Source: JAZDCJ01 sp036311985 (GTDB lineage: Bacteria; Actinomycetota; Actinomycetes; Actinomycetales; Micrococcaceae). From it: 56,717 bases of DNA. The DNA is taken from assembly GCF_036311985.1 (NCBI RefSeq), contig NZ_JAZDCJ010000009.1; one strand, written 5' to 3'. The notes below the pieces were generated by a model that saw nothing but the letters and a program-made list of their open reading frames with translations, was not told the origin of the DNA and did not search any database. The first letter of the stretch is position 1. Every line of letters starts with the position of its first letter. Made by a program: the position numbers and the translations under genes. This document shows positions 11,801-20,566 of this stretch, one piece after another.

Positions 11801-12290
11801 GCGGCACGAGCGGCAGCGTCAGGAGCACGACGAGGGCCGAGACCCAGTCGGCGAAGAGGATCCTGGCCCCCACGAGCGCGGGGACGACGGCCGCGGCGAC
11901 GAGCGCGGGGAGGTAGCGCGTGTAGTAGTTGTCCAGCCCGTCGAGCCCCCTCCCGGCGAGCGCCGCGATCGCGCCCGGTCCCTGGGGGTTCCGGACTCCG
12001 GCGACTCCCGCCCCGACGAGCCGGGCCCGCAGCCGCTCCTTGGCCCCGAGGCCCGCGCGCAGCGCTGCGTGCTGGGTGGCCCAGGCCGCTCCCCCGCGCA
12101 GGAGCGCGCCGGAGAGCCCGAACGCGAGGGCGCGGGGCGCGTCGAGCTCCCCGCCCGCGGCGAGCTGGGCGATCCCGGTGGCGAGCGCGTCGGCGAGCAG
12201 CACGAGCCCGGCGGCCTTGGCGGCGGCGAGCACGGCGAGGACGGCCAGGGCGCGGCGCGTCCCGGGGTCCTCGGGCAGGGAGGGCTTCAC
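8832..12290 (-). CDS. cydDC: Fused CydD-CydC heterodimeric ABC exporter for cytochrome bd assembly
   Basis: One 1152-residue chain carries two complete ABC exporter halves: transmembrane domain (about 15-300), first ATPase (about 345-545), second transmembrane domain (about 590-870) and second ATPase (about 925-1150). In E. coli, CydDC exports thiols or handles haem and is needed for cytochrome bd. Here it directly follows cydB with a 9-nt gap. The second ATPase is canonical (GPSGTGKST, LSGGQRQR). The first is degenerate: Walker A reads TASGSGKST with the first Gly lost, and the signature is CSPGELRR. The start codon is GTG and no strong ribosome-binding site is visible, suggesting translational coupling. 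Its end lies 9 nt from the convergent parC stop, with no clear terminator. Confidence 0.92.
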   Translation of the reverse strand: MKPSLPEDPGTRRALAVLAVLAAAKAAGLVLLADALATGIAQLAAGGELDAPRALAFGLSGALLRGGAAWATQHAALRAGLGAKERLRARLVGAGVAGVRNPQGPGAIAALAGRGLDGLDNYYTRYLPALVAAAVVPALVGARILFADWVSALVVLLTLPLVPLFMALIGLHTQDRVREAADGLERISGHLLELAQGLPALIGVRRAGGRGRAVARASEDYRATTLGTLRTAFLSGLALELIATISVAVVAVFIGVRLVHGGIGLETGLLALILAPECFAPLREVGAAFHASEDGVEAMERSKAVLAGTGAAEGTDDGGGRSGTGTAGASHPSAEPPAPGTALCLEGLAVRFGAGAPPALQARDLVLPAGGVEVLDTASGSGKSTLLHAVLGRLPASAVVDGALAVDRSATAWIPQHPRFTEETVAAELALHAGRPLGEDEVRGLLAETALTGLAGRRPDECSPGELRRLAVARALARIAYGAPCALLIADEPTAHLDPESAAAVRAAMVRALPGRAVLVATHDRVLAAELRSADPRASRGASPRGTARPFDAVQAAGPGASTALPAPAAAAETSSTAGWADDDGPRGTAGRAFSLVGGLPWGRGGLALGIGYGTLALAFAAALTAVSGWLIVTASHQPPMLHLMVAIVGVRFFGMGRAVLRYLEQLAVHNALLRWAGTVRERLWDALVSQPRHWGRITRSGAALGHLVAEVDEVRDTVPRVLVPPLAGIATWALAATAIALWAPAGLGAAVALGVAGWVLLPVLVIAVERRSGRALAGHRIALGTRVPTLLAAAVDLGGNGAARHAVERFAREDAAATSKLKRAGRADGIGQGGAVLLASAAAVAALCSVGGVAGTAEAAAIAALTLLALGEPVASTAAAARQLPQLGDGLRRVAGVLDDPHAAAGRPLQGPTTADGAPPRALAAAGGPLRFRLSGGAGGWGDGPDVFADLDLEAAPGRWTLVTGPSGTGKSTLLAVLLGALPLRSGRLEARTGTGPWRAAAADDFARVAWCPQEAHLFDSSVRSNLGLGRPEHDAPTDAELVDALGAVGLGSWFSRQPEGLATRIGSGGHHLSGGQRQRLAAARALVARSDVVLLDEPTAHLGQDEAADLIADLRRGLSGRSVVLVTHDPRLAAPGDAVTALGAASPAAS

Positions 12291-12299
12291 GGGCGGGTC

Positions 12300-13322
12300 C
12301 TAGGCGATCGGGGTGACGCGGTGGGCCTGCGGGATGTGCGCCTCGCTGATGCGCCGGCGGAAGACCCAGTAGGTCCATCCCTGGTAGGCCAGGACGAGCG
12401 GGATCCCGAAGGCGGCGACGATGCTCATGAGGCCCAGCGTGTAGGGGCTCGACGACGCGTTGCCGACCGTGAGGTCGAACGCGGCGTCCAGCGTGGACGG
12501 GAGCACCACGGGGTAGGCGGCGGTGAAGACCGCCGCGACCCCCGCGAGGAGGAAGCCGCCGAGGGCGAGGAACGCCCGGCCTTCCCGTCCCGCGCGGGCG
12601 GACGCCCAGGCGGCGATCGCGAGGGCGAGCCCCACGGCGATCAGGAGGAACGGAACGGTCCCTCCCCCGCGCAGCGCGACGACGAGGGCCCACGCGGCCA
12701 TCGGCGCGATCGCGAGCGGCAGCCAGCGCACCACCGCCCGGCGGGCGCGGGCGCGGAGGTCGCCGTCGGTCTTCAGGCAGAGGAAGGCGAGGGCCTGGAC
12801 CAGGCTGAACCCGACGACGGCGAGGCCCCCGAGCACGGCGTAGCCGTTGAGCCAGGCGAACGCCCCGCCCACGCGGTCGCCGTTGGCGTCGAGCGGCAGG
12901 CCCGTCGTGGTCAGCGCGAGCATGGCGCCCACGCCGAAGGCCGCGGTGAAGCTTCCGAGGCACAGCGCCCAGTCCCACAGCTCCCGCGCCCTCCGGGTGT
13001 GCGCCTTGCCCCGGTATTCGAAGGCCACCGCGCGGAAGATCAGCGCCAGCAGGACGACCACGAGCGGAAGGTAGAGCGCGGAGAAGAGCGAGGCGTACCA
13101 GTACGGGAACGCGGCGAACGTGGCGCCGCCGGCGGTCAGCAGCCAGACCTCGTTGCCGTCCCAGACGGGGCCGACGGTGTTGATCAGGACGCGGCGCTGG
13201 GTGTCCCCGCGCGCGAACGTGCGCAGCAGCATGCCGACGCCGAGGTCGAATCCCTCGAGGAAGAGGTATCCGCTCCAGAGGACGGCGATGAGGATGAACC
13301 AGAGGGTGGGCAGGAAGTCCAT
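12300..13322 (-). CDS. cydB: Cytochrome bd ubiquinol/menaquinol oxidase subunit II
   Basis: This 340-residue integral membrane protein is the structural partner of CydA in the bd-type terminal oxidase, which reduces O2 to water with electrons from quinol. It shows the conserved N-terminus MDFLPTLWFILIAVLW, the EGFDLGVG motif and VWDGNEVWLLT, with about eight or nine hydrophobic helices. The ATG at 13322 was chosen because it gives the family N-terminus and follows AAGGAA at about 7 nt. An in-frame ATG 81 nt upstream would overlap cydA and encodes an atypical polar leader. The gene sits 37 nt after cydA and is followed by cydDC in one operon. Confidence 0.95.
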   Translation of the reverse strand: MDFLPTLWFILIAVLWSGYLFLEGFDLGVGMLLRTFARGDTQRRVLINTVGPVWDGNEVWLLTAGGATFAAFPYWYASLFSALYLPLVVVLLALIFRAVAFEYRGKAHTRRARELWDWALCLGSFTAAFGVGAMLALTTTGLPLDANGDRVGGAFAWLNGYAVLGGLAVVGFSLVQALAFLCLKTDGDLRARARRAVVRWLPLAIAPMAAWALVVALRGGGTVPFLLIAVGLALAIAAWASARAGREGRAFLALGGFLLAGVAAVFTAAYPVVLPSTLDAAFDLTVGNASSSPYTLGLMSIVAAFGIPLVLAYQGWTYWVFRRRISEAHIPQAHRVTPIA

Positions 13323-13359
13323 GGGGTGTTCCTTGGTCTCTCGCGGGGGTCGGTGCGGG

Positions 13360-14937
13360 CTAGTAGGCGAAGGACAGGACGTCGTCGTCGCGCTGCGGGC
13401 CATCGCCTGGACGGTGGTTCAGCTCGGGCATCGCGGAGCCGGCGCCGCCGCGCACGAACCGCGTGAGCAGCACGAGCTCGACGACGAGCAGCACGGCGTA
13501 GACGAGCGTGAGGGCCACGAGGGAGAAGAGCATCTCCCCCGCCGAGACGCCGGGCGAGACGGCGGCTGCCGTGAACATGAAGACCTGGTCGATGCCCTCG
13601 AAGCTCGGGTTGGGGACGACGACGAACGGCTGGCGGCCCATCTCGGTGAAGATCCAGCCGGCCGAGTTCGCCCCGAAGGGGGCGAGGATGCCCAGCACGG
13701 CCAGCCGGGAGATCCAGCGGTTGTCCGGGACGGTGCCCTTGCGGGTCATCCACAGGGCCACGAGCGCGGCGAACGCCGCGAGGCCGCCGAAGGTGATCAT
13801 GAGCCGGAAGCCCCAGTAGGTGACCTCCATGAGCGGCAGGTAGTTGATCTCCTGGCCGGCGCGGTCCCCGTAGATCGAGTCGTGGGGCAGGTGGGTGCCG
13901 TACTTCTCCTGGTACTCGGGCAGCAGCGTGTTCACGCCCTTGACCTCGGTCGTGAAGTCGTCGTTGGCGAGGAAGGACAGCAGCCCGGGGATCTCGTAGA
14001 CGGCCACGACGTCGTCGCACGTCGTGGCGCCGTCGGCGCCGAGGTTGCCGATCGTCAGGACGGAGAAGCCCGTGCCGTCGTGGCAGGCCGCCTCGGCGGC
14101 GGCCATCTTCATGGGCTGCTGCTCGAACATCAGCTGGGCCTGCGCGTGCCCGGAGAAGGCGACGCCGGCGAAGGAGACCATCGCGACGACGGCGCCGAGG
14201 CGCAGGGACTTGAGCCACACGGCGTGGTCGGTGCGGTCGCGGTTGCGGCCGAGCTCCGGGTCCTCTCCGACCACGACCCGCCCCTGGGCGTCGACCGTGT
14301 CGATGCCGGCGGAGCGGCGCTTGTAGAGGTGGTACCAGGAGATGCCCAGCAGGAAGCCGCCGGCGACGGCGAACGCGCCGAAGATGGTGTGGGGGAAGGT
14401 GACCATGGCGGTGTTGTTGGTGAAGACCGCCCAGGCGTCGGTCATGACGGCCCGGCCGTCGACGATCTCGGTGCCCACGGGGTGCTGCATCCAGGAGTTG
14501 GCGACGAGGATGAAGTAGGCGGAGAGGATCGTGGCGAGGGAGGCGCACCAGATGCAGGCGAGGTGGATCCGCTTCGGCAGGCGGTCCCAGCCGAAGATCC
14601 ACAGGCCGAGGAACGTGGACTCGACGAAGAAGGCCAGGAGGGCCTCCATGGCCAGCGGGGCGCCGAAGACGTCCCCGACGAAGCGGCTGTACTCGCTCCA
14701 GGCCATGCCGAACTGGAACTCCTGGACGATCCCCGTGGCCACGCCCATGATGAAGTTGATCAGGAAGAGCTTGCCCCAGAACTTGGTCATCCGCAGGTAT
14801 TCCTCGCGGCCCGTGCGGTGCCAGGCCGTCTGCAGCACGGCGACGAGGAGGCCGAGGCCGATCGTCAGGGGCACCATGAGGAAGTGGTAGACGGTCGTGA
14901 TGCCGAACTGCCAGCGGGCGATCTCCAAGGGATCCAC
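13360..14937 (-). CDS. cydA: Cytochrome bd oxidase subunit I
   Basis: This 525-residue haem-bearing subunit oxidises quinol and reduces oxygen in the membrane. Visible are the N-terminal haem b ligand (VYHFLMVPLTIG, H18), the EMGRQPF motif of the quinol/proton region and many transmembrane helices. The periplasmic Q-loop carries two cysteines (AACHDG and TTCDDV), matching the disulfide known in mycobacterial bd oxidases. The GTG at 14937 follows GGAAGGA and gives the family start VDPLEIARWQFG; an ATG 51 nt upstream adds an unusual tail. It is the first gene of cydA-cydB-cydDC. Two palindromic operators lie 53-94 bp upstream, next to a divergent blaI-like regulator. Confidence 0.95.
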   Translation of the reverse strand: MDPLEIARWQFGITTVYHFLMVPLTIGLGLLVAVLQTAWHRTGREEYLRMTKFWGKLFLINFIMGVATGIVQEFQFGMAWSEYSRFVGDVFGAPLAMEALLAFFVESTFLGLWIFGWDRLPKRIHLACIWCASLATILSAYFILVANSWMQHPVGTEIVDGRAVMTDAWAVFTNNTAMVTFPHTIFGAFAVAGGFLLGISWYHLYKRRSAGIDTVDAQGRVVVGEDPELGRNRDRTDHAVWLKSLRLGAVVAMVSFAGVAFSGHAQAQLMFEQQPMKMAAAEAACHDGTGFSVLTIGNLGADGATTCDDVVAVYEIPGLLSFLANDDFTTEVKGVNTLLPEYQEKYGTHLPHDSIYGDRAGQEINYLPLMEVTYWGFRLMITFGGLAAFAALVALWMTRKGTVPDNRWISRLAVLGILAPFGANSAGWIFTEMGRQPFVVVPNPSFEGIDQVFMFTAAAVSPGVSAGEMLFSLVALTLVYAVLLVVELVLLTRFVRGGAGSAMPELNHRPGDGPQRDDDVLSFAY

Positions 14938-14989
14938 TGCGGGTCCTTCCCATCCGTGGCGCGGGCTGTCCCGACACCGTGGGGCCAAC

Positions 14990-15006
14990 TTCTACGACTC
15001 GTAGAA
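14990..15006. promoter_or_regulatory. Palindromic operator 1 (BlaI-type candidate)
   Basis: TTCTACGACTCGTAGAA is a perfect 8-1-8 inverted repeat in the cydA/blaI intergenic region. On the minus strand it overlaps TATTCT, a plausible cydA -10 box. Inverted repeats with TAC/GTA half-sites are typical for BlaI/MecI repressors. Confidence 0.7.
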
Positions 15007-15014
15007 TACTCCGG

Positions 15015-15031
15015 TTCTACTGCATGTAGAA
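15015..15031. promoter_or_regulatory. Palindromic operator 2 (BlaI-type candidate)
   Basis: TTCTACTGCATGTAGAA has the same TTCTAC/GTAGAA arms as the operator at 14990-15006, centred 25 bp away. It lies where the -35 elements of both divergent genes would be, so one repressor could control cydABDC and its own gene. Confidence 0.65.
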
Positions 15032-15126
15032 ATCTGGGGCGAATCGGAGTAGATTGATACACCGGATGGGGTCCCGGCGACGGCCGGAGCAGGACCCGTG
15101 GACGTCGTGATCGAAGGAAACCGCAC

Positions 15127-15501
15127 TTGGCCTCACTTGGCGAACTTGAGCGATCCGTCATGGACCTCTTGTGGGACAGCGATGGCGCGCGCACCGCGAA
15201 CGAACTGCGCGACGACCTGGCGCAGGCCGGCGGCGACGACGGCAAGGAGCTCGCGGTCACCACCGTGCTCACGGTACTGGCCCGGCTCGAGAAGAAGCAC
15301 CTCGTGGCCCGCGAACGGGACACGCGTCCCCACCGCTACCGCGCCGTCACGAGCCGCGAGGAGCACACCGTCGAGCTCATGAACGAGGCCCTCGGCAACG
15401 TCATGGACCGCGAGGCCGTGCTGGCCCGCTTCGTCGGCGGCATCTCGGCCGAGGAGGCGGAGGCGCTGCGCCGGATCCTGGGCGACGGCCGGCCGGCCTG
15501 A
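15127..15501 (+). CDS. BlaI/MecI/CopY-family transcriptional repressor
   Basis: This 124-residue winged-helix repressor has the family N-terminus ASLGELERSVMDLLW. A recognition region follows (TTVLTVLARLEKKHLVARER), then a wing with PHRYRA and a C-terminal dimerisation helix (ISAEEAEALRRIL). BlaI proteins bind palindromic operators and are removed when a partner membrane peptidase is activated. The TTG start at 15127 is supported by the family N-terminus and by AAGGAAA about 7 nt upstream. The gene is divergent from cydA, with two matching palindromes between them, and an M56 peptidase follows 22 nt downstream. No beta-lactamase gene is near, so the target is inferred to be the bd oxidase operon and itself. 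Confidence 0.9.
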   Translation: MASLGELERSVMDLLWDSDGARTANELRDDLAQAGGDDGKELAVTTVLTVLARLEKKHLVARERDTRPHRYRAVTSREEHTVELMNEALGNVMDREAVLARFVGGISAEEAEALRRILGDGRPA

Positions 15502-15510
15502 CGTTTCCGG

Positions 15511-15516
15511 TAGGGT
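15511..15516 (+). promoter_or_regulatory. -10 box of M56 peptidase gene, leaderless type
   Basis: TAGGGT ends 7 nt before the GTG at 15524, suggesting the peptidase also has its own leaderless promoter, inside the blaI-M56 gap. Confidence 0.5.
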
Positions 15517-15523
15517 CCTGACC

Positions 15524-16537
15524 GTGTGGACCACTTCCTACCTCCTGGCCGGGCTGGCCCTGCTGCTGGCCTGGCCTGTTCCCGTGTGGCTCTCCAGGTC
15601 CGCCTGGACGGCCCGCTCCCCCTTCGCGTCCCTCGTGCTCTGGCAGGCCATCGCCCTCGCGGGCGGCCTGTCGATGATCGGTTCGATGCTCATCTGGGGA
15701 CTCGAACCGCTCGGGGACAACCTGCTCGCCGCCGTCGGCTCCTTCTGGCAGCTCTTGCTGGGACGGACGGCGAACACGCTCGATCCCGTCCATGTCTTCG
15801 CTCTGTCCGCGGCCCTGCTCCTGGGCGCCCACCTGGTCTTCACGCTCCTGCTCACGGCCGTCCGGGTCGGACGGCAGCGCACGCGCCACCGCCGGCTGCT
15901 CGCCCTGCTCGGCGATCCCTCCCCCGCCAGGCCGGGCACCGTCGTCGTCCAGCACGACATCCCCGTGGCGTACTGCCTGCCCGGTTTCAACGGCTCCGTG
16001 ACGGTCCTCTCGCGCGGACTGCTCGAGACGCTCGACGAGGCCGGCCTGCAGGCCGTCGTCGCCCACGAGCGCGCGCATCTGGACCAGCGCCACGACGTCC
16101 TGGTCCTGGCCTTCGCCTCGTGGCATCAGGCACTGCCGTGGCTCCCGACCTCGAAGCTGGCCCAGAGCGCGGTGCAGGAGCTCATCGAGATGCTGGCCGA
16201 CGACGCCGCCCTCAAGGAGGTCCCGCGGGAGGTCCTGTTGCGCTCACTCGTCTCCGTGGCCGCCGCCTCCGGGGGCCTGGATCCGGCGTCCGACGCCGAG
16301 CCGGACGGCGCGCGGGAAGCCGGCGCGCCCACCGGGGGCGGTTCCGGCGGGTCCGTCGAGGCAGCGCGCGCCGCCTCCGGGGTCCCCGCGGCCGGGCTGT
16401 CCTCGCGCCGGCTCAAGCGCCTCCTGCACGCCGCGGACCCGCTGCCCAGGGCCTCGCTGGCGGGCCTCCTGGCGGCGTCGGCGCTGCTCATCGGCGTCCC
16501 CACCGCGCTCCTGGTCGCGCCCGGCCTGCTGGGCTGA
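15524..16537 (+). CDS. M56-family membrane metallopeptidase (BlaR1-like, no sensor domain)
   Basis: This 337-residue protein has membrane helices near 3-23, 36-60 and 91-115, then a zinc peptidase domain with HERAH (181-185) and a downstream glutamate in EMLADDAAL as likely third ligand. A C-terminal helix lies about 310-335. M56 peptidases such as BlaR1 cleave or inactivate the adjacent BlaI-type repressor after sensing a signal. No penicillin-binding sensor domain follows the last helix, so the inducing signal is unknown. The gene lies 22 nt behind the blaI-like gene and begins with GTG. A Gly/Ala-rich linker (about 255-290) separates peptidase and last helix. Confidence 0.88.
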   Translation: MWTTSYLLAGLALLLAWPVPVWLSRSAWTARSPFASLVLWQAIALAGGLSMIGSMLIWGLEPLGDNLLAAVGSFWQLLLGRTANTLDPVHVFALSAALLLGAHLVFTLLLTAVRVGRQRTRHRRLLALLGDPSPARPGTVVVQHDIPVAYCLPGFNGSVTVLSRGLLETLDEAGLQAVVAHERAHLDQRHDVLVLAFASWHQALPWLPTSKLAQSAVQELIEMLADDAALKEVPREVLLRSLVSVAAASGGLDPASDAEPDGAREAGAPTGGGSGGSVEAARAASGVPAAGLSSRRLKRLLHAADPLPRASLAGLLAASALLIGVPTALLVAPGLLG

Positions 16538-16584
16538 CCCGGTCCGCGGCCCGACGGCTCGGGCCCGACGGACTGGGCCTGGGG

Positions 16585-16611
16585 CGCCGCCGGCGCGTGC
16601 TGCCGGCGGCG
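16585..16611. terminator. Hairpin between M56 gene and parE (convergent)
   Basis: A perfect 10-bp stem, CGCCGCCGGC against GCCGGCGGCG, encloses a 7-nt loop (16595-16601). It lies between two convergent genes and could terminate both; no T-run is visible. Confidence 0.55.
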
Positions 16612-16625
16612 GGCCGCCGAGGGGC

Positions 16626-18731
16626 TCAGGCGTCGATCTGCTCGCGGTCGAGCCGCTCCGCGCCGGAGACGATGAACTCCTTGCGCGGAGCCACGTCGCT
16701 GCCCATGAGCAGCTCGAAGATCCGTTCCGCCTGCTCGGCGTGGGCGATGTTCACGCGCCGCAGCGTCCGGTGCCGGGGATCCATGGTCGTCTCCGCGAGC
16801 TGTTCGGCATCCATCTCGCCGAGGCCCTTGTAGCGTTGGATGGGCTCCTTGTACCGGCGCCCGTCGGCCTCGAGGCCCTTGAGCACGCGGTGCAGCTCCG
16901 CCTCGGAGTACGTGTAGACCATCTCGTTCGCCTGGGCGCCGGGATTGACCACCTCGACGCGGTGCAGCGGGGGCACGGCGGCGTAGACGCGGCCCGCCTC
17001 GACCATGGGCCGCATGTAGCGGAAGAACAGCGTCAGCAACAGGGTGCGGATGTGCGCGCCGTCGACGTCGGCGTCCGTCATCAGCACGACCTTGCCATAG
17101 CGGGCCGCGGCGAGGTCGAAGCTGCGCCCGGACCCCGCGCCGACGACCTGGATCAGGGCGGCGCACTCTGCGTTGGAGAGCATGTCGCCGACCGAGGCCT
17201 TCTGCACGTTCAGGATCTTGCCGCGGATGGGCAACAGGGCCTGGAAGTCGGAGCTGCGGGCGAGCTTCGCGGTGCCGAGGGCGCTGTCGCCCTCGACGAT
17301 GAACAGCTCGGAGCGTTCGACGTCGTCGCTGCGGCAATCGGCGAGCTTGGTGGGCAGGGACGACCCTTCGAGGGCCGTCTTGCGGCGCTGGGTCTCCTTG
17401 TGGACGCGGGCCGAGATGCGCGACTTCATCTCGCTGACGACCTTCTCCAGCAGCTGGCCGGACTGGGCCTTGTCGGCGCGCGACGTGGAGGACAACCTGG
17501 CGCCGAGCTCCTTCTCCACGACGCGGGAGACGATCTGGCGCACCGCCGAGGTACCGAGGATCTCCTTCGTCTGGCCCTCGAACTGGGGCTCCGCCAGGCG
17601 GACGGTGAGGACCGCGGTGAGTCCCGCGGCGACGTCGTCCTTCTCGATCTTGTCGTTGCCCGCCTTGAGCTTGCGGGCGTTCGACTCGACGGCCTTGCGG
17701 AAGGACTTCAGCAGCGCCTGCTCGAAGCCCGTCTGGTGCGTCCCGCCCTTCGGCGTGGCGATGATGTTCACGAAGCTGCGCACCGAGGTGTCGTAGCCGA
17801 TCCCCCAGCGCAGGGCGATGTCGACCTCGCACACGCGCTCCACGTCGGCGATGCGGCTGTGCCCGGACTCGTCGAGGACGGGGACGGATTCCTTGAACGT
17901 CCCGGAGCCCTGGATCCGCCAGATGTCCGTCACGGCGGGGTCGTTGGAGAGGTAGTCGACGAACTCGGAGATGCCGCCGTCGTGGTGGAAGACCTCCTCG
18001 ACGGGGCCGTCCTCGCCGGCCGTGCCCTTCAGCTTGCGCTCGTCGTGCAGCTCGATCCGCAGCCCGGGAACTAGGAACGAGGTCTGCCGGGCCCTGGCCT
18101 CGAGCTCCTCATAGGAGAAGCGGGCGTCGGGGGTGAAGATCTGGCGGTCCGACCAGTAGCGGATCCGCGTCCCGGTCACTCCCCGCTTGGCCTTGCCGAC
18201 GACGTCGAGCACCGAGTCCTCGACGAACGGTTCGAAGGGCGCGTCGGGCTTGGGCCTGCCGGTGTCCTTGAAGCGGCCGGGCTCGCCACGCCGGAACTGC
18301 ATCCGGTACGTCTTGCCGCCGCGGTCGACCTCGACGTCGAGCCGGGAGGAAAGGGCGTTGACGACGCTGGCGCCGACGCCGTGGAGGCCCCCCGACGCCG
18401 TGTACGAGCCGCCGCCGAACTTGCCGCCGGCGTGGAGCTTTGTGAAGACGACCTCGACGCCCGTCAGGCCCGTCTTGGGTTCGACGTCCACGGGGATGCC
18501 GCGGCCGTCGTCGTGGATCTCCACCGAACCGTCGGGATGCAGCCTGACCCTGATGTTCTGGCCGTGGCCGGCCAGCGCCTCGTCGACCGAGTTGTCGATG
18601 ATCTCCCAGAGGCAGTGCATGAGCCCGCGCGAGTCGGTGGAGCCGATGTACATGCCGGGGCGCTTGCGGACGGCCTCGAGGCCCTCGAGGACGGAGAGGT
18701 GCCTGGCGTTGTACTCAGAACTCGGTGCCAC
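16626..18731 (-). CDS. parE: Type IIA DNA topoisomerase subunit B (topoisomerase IV ParE / second GyrB)
   Basis: This 701-residue ATPase subunit drives strand passage with ParC. The GHKL ATP site comprises EIIDNSVDEA, DDGRGIPVD and GGLHGVGASVVNALS. The transducer domain follows, then the TOPRIM motifs VEGDSALGTAK and MTDADVDGAHIR, and the C-terminal QRYKGLGEM. The length suits ParE or a GyrB without the enterobacterial insert. The GTG at 18731 follows AAGGAG at 9 nt and gives a normal N-terminus. The gene lies convergent with the M56 gene, near sigA and DUF7455. A possible -10 TAGCGT at 18780-18785 would give a leader of roughly 45 nt. The reasons for preferring ParE over GyrB are those given for parC. 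Confidence 0.9.
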   Translation of the reverse strand: MAPSSEYNARHLSVLEGLEAVRKRPGMYIGSTDSRGLMHCLWEIIDNSVDEALAGHGQNIRVRLHPDGSVEIHDDGRGIPVDVEPKTGLTGVEVVFTKLHAGGKFGGGSYTASGGLHGVGASVVNALSSRLDVEVDRGGKTYRMQFRRGEPGRFKDTGRPKPDAPFEPFVEDSVLDVVGKAKRGVTGTRIRYWSDRQIFTPDARFSYEELEARARQTSFLVPGLRIELHDERKLKGTAGEDGPVEEVFHHDGGISEFVDYLSNDPAVTDIWRIQGSGTFKESVPVLDESGHSRIADVERVCEVDIALRWGIGYDTSVRSFVNIIATPKGGTHQTGFEQALLKSFRKAVESNARKLKAGNDKIEKDDVAAGLTAVLTVRLAEPQFEGQTKEILGTSAVRQIVSRVVEKELGARLSSTSRADKAQSGQLLEKVVSEMKSRISARVHKETQRRKTALEGSSLPTKLADCRSDDVERSELFIVEGDSALGTAKLARSSDFQALLPIRGKILNVQKASVGDMLSNAECAALIQVVGAGSGRSFDLAAARYGKVVLMTDADVDGAHIRTLLLTLFFRYMRPMVEAGRVYAAVPPLHRVEVVNPGAQANEMVYTYSEAELHRVLKGLEADGRRYKEPIQRYKGLGEMDAEQLAETTMDPRHRTLRRVNIAHAEQAERIFELLMGSDVAPRKEFIVSGAERLDREQIDA

Positions 18732-18958
18732 GAGCGGTGTTCTCCTTGTGTTTCGTTCCAGCGGAAACCGGCCGTTCCTACGCTAGTGCCCCGCACCGTC
18801 AAATGCCGCCCGGCTCGCCGCCGGGGCATCCGGCCGAGGCTTCGAGAGCCATCCGTGACCGAAGCGATGCTAAGCGGTAAGCGAAAGTGGGCCCCGAATG
18901 CGAAGAATCCGGGGCCGCTGCTGGTTGTATTAGGTACACACGTACTAAGGAGGTCGTC

Positions 18959-19186
18959 ATGACAGCAACCACGGTCGCTACCCGTGGCCTTACGAGTCTG
19001 GACCGTTGCGACCGCTGCGGCGCCCAGGCCTACGTCCGCGCAGTCCTGGAGACCTCGGGCGGGGAGCTGCTCTTCTGCGGCCACCACGCCCGCGCGGTCG
19101 AGTCCAAGCTCCGTCCGATGACCACCCGTTGGCAGGATGAGACGAGCAGGCTCCACGAGAAGCCGAGCTTCGCCGACGAGGACTGA
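18959..19186 (+). CDS. DUF7455 small zinc-ribbon-like protein
   Basis: This 75-residue protein has a CDRCG motif near residues 17-21 and an FCGHHAR motif near 40-46, together a likely CxxC/CxxH zinc site. It matches the DUF7455 family that commonly sits beside sigA in actinobacteria. No function is known. The ATG at 18959 has a near-perfect AAGGAGG ribosome-binding site, implying strong translation. The gene is monocistronic, read toward sigA and separated from it by a strong hairpin terminator. The candidate -10 region lies within TTGTATTAGGTACA at 18925-18938. Confidence 0.85.
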   Translation: MTATTVATRGLTSLDRCDRCGAQAYVRAVLETSGGELLFCGHHARAVESKLRPMTTRWQDETSRLHEKPSFADED

Positions 19187-19209
19187 GGTCCCGGCCGGCA
19201 GGAACAGGA

Positions 19210-19247
19210 GAAGGGGGCGGCACCGGTTCACCGGTGCCGCCCCCTTC
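19210..19247. terminator. Bidirectional terminator between DUF7455 gene and sigA
   Basis: A perfect 17-bp stem (19210-19226 and 19231-19247) closes a TTCA loop between the ends of two convergent genes. No long T-run follows on either strand. Confidence 0.85.
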
Positions 19248-19273
19248 GCCGTGGGCCCGGAGGCCCGGACGTC

Positions 19274-20566
<1,293 letters not shown>

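Noticed and set aside
8901..13466. 1521-residue plus-strand ORF opposite cydDC/cydB
   Set aside because: The translation is Arg/Gly/Glu/His-rich low complexity, without domains, and mirrors the third-base G+C bias of the real minus-strand genes. It is an antisense shadow.
15127..16537. Beta-lactam resistance locus
   Set aside because: BlaI and M56 homologues occur, but there is no beta-lactamase or penicillin-binding gene and no sensor domain. The divergent neighbour is cytochrome bd oxidase.
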